A stretch of DNA of 64,000 bases from JABSQH01 sp039177505 (GTDB taxonomy: Bacteria > Actinomycetota > Acidimicrobiia > Acidimicrobiales > Ilumatobacteraceae), in the NCBI GenBank assembly GCA_039177505.1, contig JBCDFR010000008.1:24906-88905 (forward strand), given 5' to 3'. Of this stretch, positions 18,904 to 28,135 are shown piece after piece; the stretch's first letter is position 1; each line of letters starts with the position of its first letter. The notes under the pieces are model-generated. The model did not search any database. It saw nothing but the letters and a program-made list of their open reading frames with translations, and was not told where the DNA came from. The position numbers and the translations under genes were made by a program.

Positions 18904-19488
18904 TCAAGGCAGCACGGCGAGCGTGAACGCCACGGCCAGCGCAGTGAGACTGAGCCCGTCGGTGACCTGGCCATCGGCGATCAGGGAGCGCACGTCGTTC
19001 GTGTCGATCCACTCGATCCGGCTCGCTTCGGTGGGGTCGAGTGGATCCCCCACGTGCTCGGCATTGGTGCCGTGAAAGATGTGGAACGTCTGATCGCTGA
19101 GACCGTTCGACGGGTGAAAGACGGTGACGGGCCGTGGCAACGCCGGAAGCTGCCAGCCGGTCTCCTCACGGGTCTCCCGTGCTGCGGCTGTGGCCGGATC
19201 CTCGCCGGAGTCGACGCCACCGGCGGGAATCTCCCAACCCCAGGTATCGGTGATGAAACGATGCCGGTACAGCATCAGCACCTCGGTGCCAGCGGTCGGC
19301 TGGGCGCTCCGACCGCTAGGAGCGGCGCGCGTGACGATGCATCCTGCTGCAGGACCGCGGGCGCGCACCACGTGGTGTTCGAACGCCGCAACAGATGGTG
19401 GTTCCACCGTGGTCAATGCGAGCGACACCCACGGCGACTCGTAGACCATTCGCTCGCCATGCACTCGCCACTGGACCATTCGAGACAC
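18904..19488 (-). CDS. Nudix hydrolase (ADP-ribose pyrophosphatase-like)
   Basis: The protein has 194 residues. The Nudix box is GGVDSGEDPATAAARETR followed by EETGW, complete with the catalytic Glu residues. A conserved Pro-containing segment FHPSNGLSDQTFHIFHG follows, as in ADP-ribose pyrophosphatases. It is the last gene of a tight minus-strand operon with the VOC and TauD genes (gaps of 3 and 2 bp). Confidence 0.9.
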   Translation of the reverse strand: MSRMVQWRVHGERMVYESPWVSLALTTVEPPSVAAFEHHVVRARGPAAGCIVTRAAPSGRSAQPTAGTEVLMLYRHRFITDTWGWEIPAGGVDSGEDPATAAARETREETGWQLPALPRPVTVFHPSNGLSDQTFHIFHGTNAEHVGDPLDPTEASRIEWIDTNDVRSLIADGQVTDGLSLTALAVAFTLAVLP

Positions 19489-19491
19489 TCC

Positions 19492-19896
19492 TCAGCAGTC
19501 AGACGATGGTGGACCGATGAGGTCCCACTGGTTGCCGGACAGGTCGACGAACACCGCGACCGTGCCGTAGGCCTCGTACCGGGGCTGCTCGAGGAACTCG
19601 ACCCCGCTCGCAAGCATCCGACGGTGTGTCTCAGCGAAGTCGTCGACACGCAAGAAGAAGCCGACTCGTCCGCCGGTCTGGGTGCCCAGCCGGGCCGACT
19701 GCTCAGGCCCATCGGTCTGAGCGAGCAACAGTCCGGTCTCGGCACCAGGTGGCGTAACGACCACCCAGCGCTTCGGACGACCATCGTCGGTGAGCGCCGG
19801 TTCATCGGCCGTCAGTTCGAACCCGATGGCGTCGACGAAGAAAGCGATCGCCTCGTCGTAGTCGTCGACGATCAGCGTCGCCAGATCGATACGCAC
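19492..19896 (-). CDS. VOC-family (glyoxalase/bleomycin-resistance) protein
   Basis: The 134-residue protein has two beta-alpha-beta-beta-beta modules. It starts MRIDLATLIVDDYDEAIAFFVDAIGF and ends VFVDLSGNQWDLIGP, where the metal-ligand Glu of many members is replaced by Gln/Asp. It may be an isomerase, lyase or binding protein. It sits between the Nudix and TauD genes in one operon. Confidence 0.88.
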   Translation of the reverse strand: MRIDLATLIVDDYDEAIAFFVDAIGFELTADEPALTDDGRPKRWVVVTPPGAETGLLLAQTDGPEQSARLGTQTGGRVGFFLRVDDFAETHRRMLASGVEFLEQPRYEAYGTVAVFVDLSGNQWDLIGPPSSDC

Positions 19897-19898
19897 GG

Positions 19899-20759
19899 CT
19901 ACACCGCCGCGAGCCGGCGGTGCCCGATCGTCGTCCGATGCAACAGCCGTTCAAAACCGTCGTAGCCGCCCGTCGCCCGGTGCAGCACCGCGCGGTTGTC
20001 CCACATCACGAGCATCCCCGACTCCCACCGATGCCGGTACACGACCTCATCGGCGGTCTGCCAGCGATACACCTCGACCAGCAGGTCGCGGGCGTCGTCA
20101 GCCGACATGCCGTCGATCCCGCAGATGTATCCGGCGCAGCTGTACACGCCTCGGCGACCGGTCTCGGGGTGCTCAGGAACGAGTGGGTGCTGCTGGATCG
20201 CATTCGCCGACTCGTCGACAACGATCCGTGTCGTGCGATCCGAGTCGTCGTCAGCCTCGCCGTAGATGCCATCGGGGGCATAGGCGATCTTCGCCGAGTG
20301 CAATGCGACGAGATCGTCGATCCGGGCCCGCAGCTCCGCAGGCATCGAGGTGTATGCGCTGTGCTGATCGGCGAACAAGGTGTCGCCTCCCTCGGGTGGG
20401 ATGACCTTTCCGTAGAGGCATGTTCCATCGGGCGGGAACTCCTGGAAGCTCCAGTCGGCATGGAATGACTCGGCGAAGATCGACGCGGTCTCGTCGGCTC
20501 GACGATGCAACGCAATGACATGCGGATGCCCTTCGATCGACTCGATGAACGGATCATCGCCGAACGGACCGAAGTAGCGGGTGAATCGCTCGAGATCGTC
20601 GTCGGTGAGGTCCTGACCAGGAAATGCGAGCACCCTGTGTTCCAGCCAGGTGGCTCGAACCTCGGCAACCGTCTCAGCGGAGAGTTCGGCACGGAGGTCG
20701 ATCCCTCGAATGATCGCGCCGCATGCGGCGCCGCTCGGCTCGACCTCGAACTTGTCCAT
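19899..20759 (-). CDS. TauD/TfdA-family Fe(II)/2-oxoglutarate dioxygenase
   Basis: The 286-residue protein has the HxD iron ligands in FHADWSF, the distal His in AVLHRAT, and the 2-oxoglutarate-binding Arg in the final HRTTIGHRR. The family hydroxylates sulfonates, aryloxyacids or carnitine precursors; the substrate here is unknown. The ATG at 20759 (MDKFEVEPSG) is preferred over a GTG six codons upstream because homologues begin at this motif. It is divergent from the P-type ATPase, with 45 bp between. Confidence 0.9.
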   Translation of the reverse strand: MDKFEVEPSGAACGAIIRGIDLRAELSAETVAEVRATWLEHRVLAFPGQDLTDDDLERFTRYFGPFGDDPFIESIEGHPHVIALHRRADETASIFAESFHADWSFQEFPPDGTCLYGKVIPPEGGDTLFADQHSAYTSMPAELRARIDDLVALHSAKIAYAPDGIYGEADDDSDRTTRIVVDESANAIQQHPLVPEHPETGRRGVYSCAGYICGIDGMSADDARDLLVEVYRWQTADEVVYRHRWESGMLVMWDNRAVLHRATGGYDGFERLLHRTTIGHRRLAAV

Positions 20760-20804
20760 CCGGCCACGATCGCGCACGCTCGATGCGTTCTACGATCCGT
20801 AGCA

Positions 20805-23516
20805 ATGGCTACTGATTCCACGACGGCGATCTCCGGCACCACGGCGTGGCACGCCCTCTCGCCAGACGACGCGTTGGATCGCCTCGACGTCGACGCCGAC
20901 GTCGGCCTGACGACTGCAGAGATCGTGCGTCGCCAGACCAAGTACGGGCTCAACGAACTCGACGAGGTAGAACACGAGAGCCGCCTCGCGGCATTCATTC
21001 GCCAGTACCGCAACCTGCTGCAGATCGTGCTGCTGGTGGCCTCGGTCGTCGCCTTCGCCATCGGCGAGATCTCGACCGGTGCTGTCGTGTTTGCGATCAC
21101 GCTGTTCAACGCGATCCTTGCGCTCAATCAGGAGAGCCGGGCCGAGAAGGGTCTGGCGGGTTTGCGCGACATGTTGCACCCCGAAGCGACGGTGCGCCGC
21201 GACGGCGACGAGGCCACAGTCGGCGCCGAACAGCTCGTGCCAGGCGACATCGTGTCGATCACCCACGGCGATCGCGTGCCCGCCGACGGCCGACTGCTCT
21301 CGATGGCCAGCTTGGAGACCGACGAGGCGAGCCTGACAGGCGAAAGCACACCGGTGCTGAAACGGCTCGAAGCGGTCGCCCCGGAGACCGCGCTCGCCGA
21401 TCGCACCGACTTGGTGTTCGCCAACACAACCACCACGCGGGGCAGTGCCACCTTCGTCGTCACCGCAACCGGCATGTCGACCGAGGTCGGCAACGTCGCC
21501 GGAATGCTGCAAGAGACCAAGACGCAGACGACGCCGTTGACCCGACAGATCGACTCGCTCACCCGGCTGATCCTCGGTCTGGCGGCGATCGCCTTCGTGG
21601 CCATCGTGTTCATCTTGCGTGTGCGCGAGGGCGACTCGTGGTCGGACCTGTTCAACGTGGGTGTGGCCCTGGCAATCGGCGCGATCCCCGATGCGCTTCC
21701 GGCAGTGGTGACCGCCGTGCTGGCCCTCGGAACGGTGCACATGTCGCAACGCGACGCCATCGTGAAGACGCTCCCATCGGCAGAAGCGCTGGGCTCCACA
21801 TCGGCGATCTGCACCGACAAGACCGGCACGCTCACGGTCGGGCAAATGACCGTCCGCGAGCTCGCCCTCGCGGATGGCGGTCGGTACACGGTGACAGGCG
21901 AGGGATACACGACGACCGGCACCATCCGTCACGTCGGCGCACACTCCGAACCGCTCGATCCGTACCTGCTGCCGATGGCGCTGTGCTCCGATGCCGTCGT
22001 CGACGACGGCGAACTCATCGGTGATCCCAACGAGGGCGCGCTGGTCACACTGGCCGAGAAGGGCGGGATCGACGTCGACGCGACCAGGCAGGCGCACCCA
22101 CGCCTGGCGACGGTGCCCTTCGACTCGGCGTACATGCTGATGGGCACCTTCCACGATGCACCAGGTGGCCCGAGCGGATTGGTGCGCGGCTACGTCAAGG
22201 GTGCACCCGACGTGCTCCTCGAGCGATCGAGCAATATGCGCACCTCCGACGGATCGGCGGCCGAGTTGACCGACGACGACCGGCAGCGGCTCCGCAAGGT
22301 ACTCGCCGACATGGGAGGCCGCGGGCTGCGCGTGATGGCGGTCGCCGTACGCGACATCGCGCGCGACCACTTCGACCCGGACGCCGATCATCTCGACGAC
22401 ATCAACGACCTCACGTTCCTGGCATTGACCGGCATCGTCGACCCGCCCCGACCCGAGGTGAAGTCGGCGATCGAGAAGTGCAAAGGGGCTGGCATCCGGG
22501 TGCGCATGATCACCGGCGACCAGCTCGTGACGGCACAGGCCACCGCCCAAGAGTTGGGGATCGAAGGCGAAGCGATGACCGGCCATGACTTCTCAGCATT
22601 GAGCGACGACGACTTGGCGGCTCGGCTCGACGGGCTCGGCGTGGTTGCCCGGGTCGCTCCCGAGGACAAGGTGCGGCTGGTCGACGCGCTGCAACGCCAA
22701 AACAACATCGTGGCGATGACCGGCGACGGCGTCAACGACGCACCGGCGCTCAAACGCGCCGACATCGGTGTCGCGATGGGAACCGGCACCGACGTCGCCA
22801 AAGATGCCGGCAAGATGATCCTCGTCGACGACGACTTCGCAACGATCGTGGCCGCCGTGGAGGAGGGACGCGGCATCTACGACAACCTGATGAAGTACAT
22901 CCGGGTGCAAATGGCCAACCTGATCGGGTTCGTCGTCGGGTTCCTCCTCGCCGCGGCAATCGCCGGCACCGCCTTGTTCGAGCCGAGCCAAGTGCTTTTG
23001 GTGCACTTCGTAGTCGTCGCTTCGGTCGGCGCGGCGCTGGGGTTCGACACCCCGGCGCCGGACCTGATGCAGCGAGCACCACGCGACGCCGACGCACCGG
23101 TGATCTCACTCAGACTCGGAGCGCGCATCGTGGTCGCAGGCGCGCTGATGGCCGCGTTCACCGTCGCCGTACGTCAGTGGGGTGAGGCACAGTACGACTC
23201 AGCGGCGATTGGCGAGTCGATGGCGTTCGTGACCTTCGCGTACGCACACATCGCATTGGCGCTCAACCTGCGCTTCGAAAATCTGACCATGTTCCAGCGA
23301 TCGACTCTGTCGAACCGCAATCTGTGGTTGGCGTTCGCCCTCGTATTGCTGGTGCCGATCCTGGTCACCGAATTCGGTGTCCTCCGTGACGTCTTCGAGA
23401 CTGTGCCCTTGACCGCAAACCAGTGGGCGATCGGCGCTGCTGCTGCGCTCGTGTTGCTCGTCATCGGCGAATTGGCCAAGCTCGGCGAGCGGGTTGGAAT
23501 CATTCCGCGGACATAA
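20805..23516 (+). CDS. P-type Ca2+-transporting-like ATPase
   Basis: The 903-residue P2-type ATPase has the actuator motif LTGEST near residue 178, phosphorylation site ICTDKTGTLTVGQ near 336 and hinge GDGVNDAPALKRADIGVAMG near 640. Ten TM helices are expected; four N-terminal and six C-terminal hydrophobic segments are visible. The N-terminal cation-ATPase domain (WHALSPDDALDRL) is present. TM4 reads AIGAIPDALPAVVTAVLALG, where PDALP replaces the PEGLP of Ca-ATPases, so ion specificity is uncertain. It ends convergently with acetate kinase and overlaps it by 17 bp. Confidence 0.93.
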   Translation: MATDSTTAISGTTAWHALSPDDALDRLDVDADVGLTTAEIVRRQTKYGLNELDEVEHESRLAAFIRQYRNLLQIVLLVASVVAFAIGEISTGAVVFAITLFNAILALNQESRAEKGLAGLRDMLHPEATVRRDGDEATVGAEQLVPGDIVSITHGDRVPADGRLLSMASLETDEASLTGESTPVLKRLEAVAPETALADRTDLVFANTTTTRGSATFVVTATGMSTEVGNVAGMLQETKTQTTPLTRQIDSLTRLILGLAAIAFVAIVFILRVREGDSWSDLFNVGVALAIGAIPDALPAVVTAVLALGTVHMSQRDAIVKTLPSAEALGSTSAICTDKTGTLTVGQMTVRELALADGGRYTVTGEGYTTTGTIRHVGAHSEPLDPYLLPMALCSDAVVDDGELIGDPNEGALVTLAEKGGIDVDATRQAHPRLATVPFDSAYMLMGTFHDAPGGPSGLVRGYVKGAPDVLLERSSNMRTSDGSAAELTDDDRQRLRKVLADMGGRGLRVMAVAVRDIARDHFDPDADHLDDINDLTFLALTGIVDPPRPEVKSAIEKCKGAGIRVRMITGDQLVTAQATAQELGIEGEAMTGHDFSALSDDDLAARLDGLGVVARVAPEDKVRLVDALQRQNNIVAMTGDGVNDAPALKRADIGVAMGTGTDVAKDAGKMILVDDDFATIVAAVEEGRGIYDNLMKYIRVQMANLIGFVVGFLLAAAIAGTALFEPSQVLLVHFVVVASVGAALGFDTPAPDLMQRAPRDADAPVISLRLGARIVVAGALMAAFTVAVRQWGEAQYDSAAIGESMAFVTFAYAHIALALNLRFENLTMFQRSTLSNRNLWLAFALVLLVPILVTEFGVLRDVFETVPLTANQWAIGAAAALVLLVIGELAKLGERVGIIPRT

Positions 23517-24615
23517 CGATCAACGATGCGGTCTGCTCGGCGATCGACCGCTCTTCATCGGTAGGAATGACACAGATCGCCCTTGGTGAGTGGTCGGCGG
23601 AGATCCGCACCTCACCAGCGTCGTTGCGCGCCGCGTCGACGATGAAGCCGATGCCGTCGAGGTTGGCGCACGTGGCTGCTCTCACTGCGCGGCTGTGCTC
23701 GCCGATGCCACCGGTGAACACGAGGGCGTCGCAACCGCCCAGCGCCGCAAGATATGAACCGATGTACTTCTTGATGCGGTACACGAAGACATCGAAGGCC
23801 AGGGCCGCCGCTGTGTCGCCTGATGCTCGCCGATCGAGGAGGGTGCGCATGTCGGAGTCACCCGACAACCCCAACAACCCGCTGGCGTGGTTGAGGTCAT
23901 CGACGACATCGCTCGCCGAGTGACCAGTCGCGGCTACGACGTGGCCCACCACGGCGGGGTCGAGGTCGCCGGATCGAGTACCCATCACCAGACCCTCCAG
24001 TGGTGACAGACCCATCGACGTGTCGATGCTGCGCCCGCCGTCGATGGCGGCCATCGACGCACCGTTTCCCAGGTGAGCTGAGATCAATCGGACATCGGAG
24101 AGCGGGCGGCCGAGAACCTCGGCGGCGCGTTGCGCAACGAACGAATGCGAGGTGCCGTGGAACCCGTACCGGCGCACACCGTGCTCCAGATACCAACGCT
24201 CGGGCACCGCGTACCGGTAGGCCCGCGGCGGCAACGTGCTGTGGAAGGCGGTGTCGAACACAGCGACTTGGGGGTCGTCGGGCCAGAGTCGTCGAGCGAT
24301 CTCGATGCCTTCGATGTTCGCCGGATTGTGCAACGGGGCCAGCGGAATCAGCTCGCGCAGGGCCTCGATCACTGCGCTGTTGATCAGGACGGGCGTCGAG
24401 AACAACGTGCCGCCGTGAACGACCCGATGGCCGATGGCGTCGACTCGGTGGCCGTGGAGCGCATCGACCACAGCATCGAAGGCCGTGTGTGAGTCGGTAA
24501 TCTCTTCGACGGACCCTCCGGTGATGCGGTCACCGGACGCGTGATCGATGAGCTGGTACTTCACTGACGAACTGCCGGCATTCAGCACGAGCACTCGCTC
24601 CACCGGACGACCCAC
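23500..24615 (-). CDS. ackA: Acetate kinase
   Basis: The enzyme converts acetyl-phosphate plus ADP to acetate plus ATP. The 371 residues carry VLVLNAGSSSVKYQLID at the N-terminus, FHGTSHSFVAQRAAEVLG, the catalytic HLGNGASMAAIDGGRSIDTS and the ATP-binding FTGGIGEHS. It is somewhat shorter than the usual ~400 residues but all sites are present. No phosphotransacetylase lies beside it, so the likely acetyl-phosphate source is the phosphoketolase at 3460-5814. Confidence 0.95.
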   Translation of the reverse strand: MGRPVERVLVLNAGSSSVKYQLIDHASGDRITGGSVEEITDSHTAFDAVVDALHGHRVDAIGHRVVHGGTLFSTPVLINSAVIEALRELIPLAPLHNPANIEGIEIARRLWPDDPQVAVFDTAFHSTLPPRAYRYAVPERWYLEHGVRRYGFHGTSHSFVAQRAAEVLGRPLSDVRLISAHLGNGASMAAIDGGRSIDTSMGLSPLEGLVMGTRSGDLDPAVVGHVVAATGHSASDVVDDLNHASGLLGLSGDSDMRTLLDRRASGDTAAALAFDVFVYRIKKYIGSYLAALGGCDALVFTGGIGEHSRAVRAATCANLDGIGFIVDAARNDAGEVRISADHSPRAICVIPTDEERSIAEQTASLIVMSAE

Positions 24616-24738
24616 GCCCGGACCCTAGCGGCGACGACATGACACGTTGTTGACGTTCGCTCTACACGCGCTTTGATGGAATTCCAGTGGCGGTTGGAGC
24701 TGCTGAACGCCGGCCACGCAGGGCGATAGCCTCGCGGC

Positions 24739-25113
24739 GTGGCCGAAGCACGGATCTATCACAACCCGAATTGAAACTCGTCGAAGAACGCCGTAGCGGT
24801 CGCTGCGGACATGGGGATCGACGTCGACGAGGTGCGCTATCTGAACGCGCCTCCGGACGAGGAGACCCTTCGCTCGATCATCGACGGATTGGAAGACCCG
24901 GTCGAGAACCTGGTCCGCAAGGATGCCCAGTTCAAGAAGCTCGGCCTCAACGAAGATGACTACGTCGGCAATGTCGACGCTGTGGTCGAGGTGTTGCTCC
25001 AGTATCCGCGCCTGATGCAACGACCGATCGTCATGCGCGACGGCCGGGCGATCATCGGCCGACCGTTGGGCGACGCCAAGGCGAAGGACCGTCTCGCAGC
25101 CATCTTCAGCTGA
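24739..25113 (+). CDS. ArsC-family arsenate reductase-like selenoprotein (in-frame UGA)
   Basis: From the GTG at 24739 the frame reads ARIYHNPN, then TGA at 24772-24774, then NSSKNAVAVAADMG and continues without another stop to 25113. In ArsC proteins the catalytic Cys sits at residue 12 of IYHNPxC; here residue 12 is the UGA. The three arginines of the ArsC anion site are kept (LVRKD, QRPIV, IGRP). The 3' part is fully conserved, with good codon bias, which argues against a pseudogene. A hairpin at 24791-24808 fits a bacterial SECIS. I infer a 124-residue selenoprotein with Sec12, acting as a thiol or arsenate reductase. Standard gene callers would truncate it to start at 24811. Confidence 0.85.
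24791..24808 (+). promoter_or_regulatory. Predicted bSECIS hairpin of the ArsC-like gene
   Basis: CCGTAGC (24791-24797) pairs with GCTGCGG (24802-24808), seven pairs with one G-U, enclosing a GGTC loop. The loop begins 24 nt after the UGA. Known bacterial SECIS rules ask for a short stem with an apical loop 16-37 nt from the UGA and a G among its first two bases; this site meets all. Confidence 0.75.
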
Positions 25114-25121
25114 CGCTGCGT

Positions 25122-25517
25122 TCAGTCCAGCGCGTCGAGTTCGGCAATCGCCGCGGCTGGCGCCGTCAACCGGTACGACGCATCGAGCAGCTCAGTGACT
25201 TCGTCCCAGTCGTGGTCGGCGCCGAGGTCGACACCGACCCACCCCGATGGGCCCAGATACGCCGGAACGTAGACCCCTCGCTCCTCGAGTAGCGCTGTGC
25301 GATCCTCGGGGTCCGGCACGATCACGATCGAGTGCGGACGTTGCACCCACTCACCGTCGACCTTGAGCGAACCGCCGTAGTACGCGAACACCTTCTTGGT
25401 GAAGAACGCCGGCCGGCCATGTGACACCTTCTCGTCGGCGCGCGGCAGTGTCCGGGCGATCGCACGCACACGACCGAGGATCGGGTCGTCGTCGTCGAAC
25501 ATCTGAGGGTGCGCCAC
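25122..25517 (-). CDS. MmcQ/YjbR-family protein
   Basis: The 131-residue protein has the MmcQ/YjbR fold (CyaY-like): RTLPRADEKVSHGRPAFFTKKVFAYYGG, then VPAYLGPSGWVGVDL and DWDEVTELLDASYRLTAP. The family binds DNA-like surfaces but its function is unsettled. A GTG at 25517 is chosen; ATG at 25502 is the alternative. It lies downstream of, and on the same strand as, the class V aminotransferase. Confidence 0.85.
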   Translation of the reverse strand: MAHPQMFDDDDPILGRVRAIARTLPRADEKVSHGRPAFFTKKVFAYYGGSLKVDGEWVQRPHSIVIVPDPEDRTALLEERGVYVPAYLGPSGWVGVDLGADHDWDEVTELLDASYRLTAPAAAIAELDALD

Positions 25518-25546
25518 GGCAAGAGCGTTGCAGATTCGTGCTGCCG

Positions 25547-26791
25547 CTACGGCTCCAGAGCGGCGATGACGCGTTCCACGTCGCGCTGGCTCGTGTAGTG
25601 GACGAACGAGAGCCGGACGACGCCGTCGGCCGGCTCCACGCCCACGGCATCGAGCAGACGCCACGCATAGAAGTGTCCGCTGTTGGTCTTGATGCCGCGC
25701 TCGACGAGGCGGCGAGCGACGGCTGCGGGCGCTTCATCGCGGGGCACGAACGCGACGGTCGGGCAGCGGTGCAGCCGGGGCTGGTCGACCGAAGCGGGAC
25801 CGAGGACACGCACACCGTCCATGGCGCCAAGCGTTGCCAGCAACTCAGCGGTCAAACTGCTCTCGTGAGACTGCCACCGACGAGTGACGCGTCGACACGC
25901 GGCCCAGAGCGACCCGCCAGCATTCGGCCGGTGAGCGGCATCGAGCAACTCGACGTAGTCGAGGACCGCGGCCGATGCGGCGACCTGTGCATGGTCGGGA
26001 CCTGCCGGGTTGAGCCGCTTGTCGGATTCATCGGCATTGAAGAAGTGGCCCTGGTTCGGGAGCTCGTCCATCAGGCCGTTGCGAACCACCATCAGGCCCT
26101 GGTGCACGGAGTAGGTCTTGTACAAGCTGAACAGATACACGTCAGCGTCGAGCGCGGCGACGTCGGGGATCCCGTGCGGCGCGAGTGCCACCCCGTCGAC
26201 CACTACCCGTGCGCCGACGCGGTGGGCGAGCGCGCAGACCCTGGCAACGTCGTTCTCCTGTCCAACGATGTTCGACGCATGAGGAAGGGTGACCACTCGC
26301 GTCCGCTCCGTCAGGAGCACCGCCAACTCCTCGATGTCGAGCAGTCCGCTGGCCGGATCGACGGGCCACTCGACGAGGGCCGCACCCGCTCGCTCGGCTG
26401 CGCGCCGGATCGCTCCGGTGTTCGCCTCGTGGTCTTGGTTGGTCACGATGACCTCGTCGCCGGGCCCGAGCACATCGGCGAATGCGTTGGCCAGCACGTA
26501 GGTGTTCGCCGACGTCGACGGACCGAACACGACCTCGCTGTCGGCCACCCCGAGCGCCTCGGCCCACCTCGACCGGGAGCGATCCATCGCTGCTCCGGCC
26601 GCCGCCGACGCCGCGTAGGCGGAGTACGGCTGCACCTTCATCTCGGTGTAGTAGCGGGTCAGCGCGTCGATCGTTTGTCGACAGGCGAACGAACCGGCGG
26701 CGTTCTCGAAGAAGGCGTCGCCGCGCTCGCCCGCGAATATCGGAAACTGCTCTCGAACGAGACCGAGGTCAAGCGACGCGTCGTTACTCAT
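25547..26791 (-). CDS. Class V PLP aminotransferase (cysteine desulfurase-like, no catalytic Cys)
   Basis: The 414-residue PLP enzyme has the Schiff-base Lys in LFSLYKTYSVHQG and the PLP-binding FGPSTSANTYVLANAF and VDGVALAPHGIPD. Such proteins are commonly labelled cysteine desulfurase or selenocysteine lyase. The loop that carries the catalytic Cys in desulfurases reads GIKTNSGHFYAWR here, without Cys, so sulfur or selenium mobilisation from free cysteine by the usual route is doubtful. Epimerase or other lyase chemistry is possible. The ATG at 26791 is preferred over upstream in-frame starts that would enter atypical sequence. Confidence 0.85.
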   Translation of the reverse strand: MSNDASLDLGLVREQFPIFAGERGDAFFENAAGSFACRQTIDALTRYYTEMKVQPYSAYAASAAAGAAMDRSRSRWAEALGVADSEVVFGPSTSANTYVLANAFADVLGPGDEVIVTNQDHEANTGAIRRAAERAGAALVEWPVDPASGLLDIEELAVLLTERTRVVTLPHASNIVGQENDVARVCALAHRVGARVVVDGVALAPHGIPDVAALDADVYLFSLYKTYSVHQGLMVVRNGLMDELPNQGHFFNADESDKRLNPAGPDHAQVAASAAVLDYVELLDAAHRPNAGGSLWAACRRVTRRWQSHESSLTAELLATLGAMDGVRVLGPASVDQPRLHRCPTVAFVPRDEAPAAVARRLVERGIKTNSGHFYAWRLLDAVGVEPADGVVRLSFVHYTSQRDVERVIAALEP

Positions 26792-26838
26792 CGGCAACGA
26801 CCGTAGCGAGGCGGCGACGACGCAGGGGTCGAGAGGTC

Positions 26839-28047
<1,209 letters not shown>

Positions 28048-28061
28048 GGACGCTAGCGTTT

Positions 28062-28078
28062 ATGAGAATCATTCTCAT
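28062..28078. promoter_or_regulatory. Perfect Fur/Zur-like operator
   Basis: ATGAGAATCATTCTCAT is a perfect 8-1-8 palindrome of the Fur superfamily type. It lies between the CobW-type chaperone (minus) and the FAD oxidoreductase (plus), 14 bp and 57 bp from their starts. A COG0523 target favours Zur; Fur cannot be excluded. Confidence 0.8.
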
Positions 28079-28135
28079 TCATCGCATGCCAGACATCTTT
28101 CCCATGTACACCAACCACGAGTGCGCACCGCTCGA

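Noticed and set aside
20790..22586. 598-codon open frame on the minus strand opposite the P-type ATPase
   Set aside because: Shadow of the ATPase; His/Arg-rich translation without domain sense.
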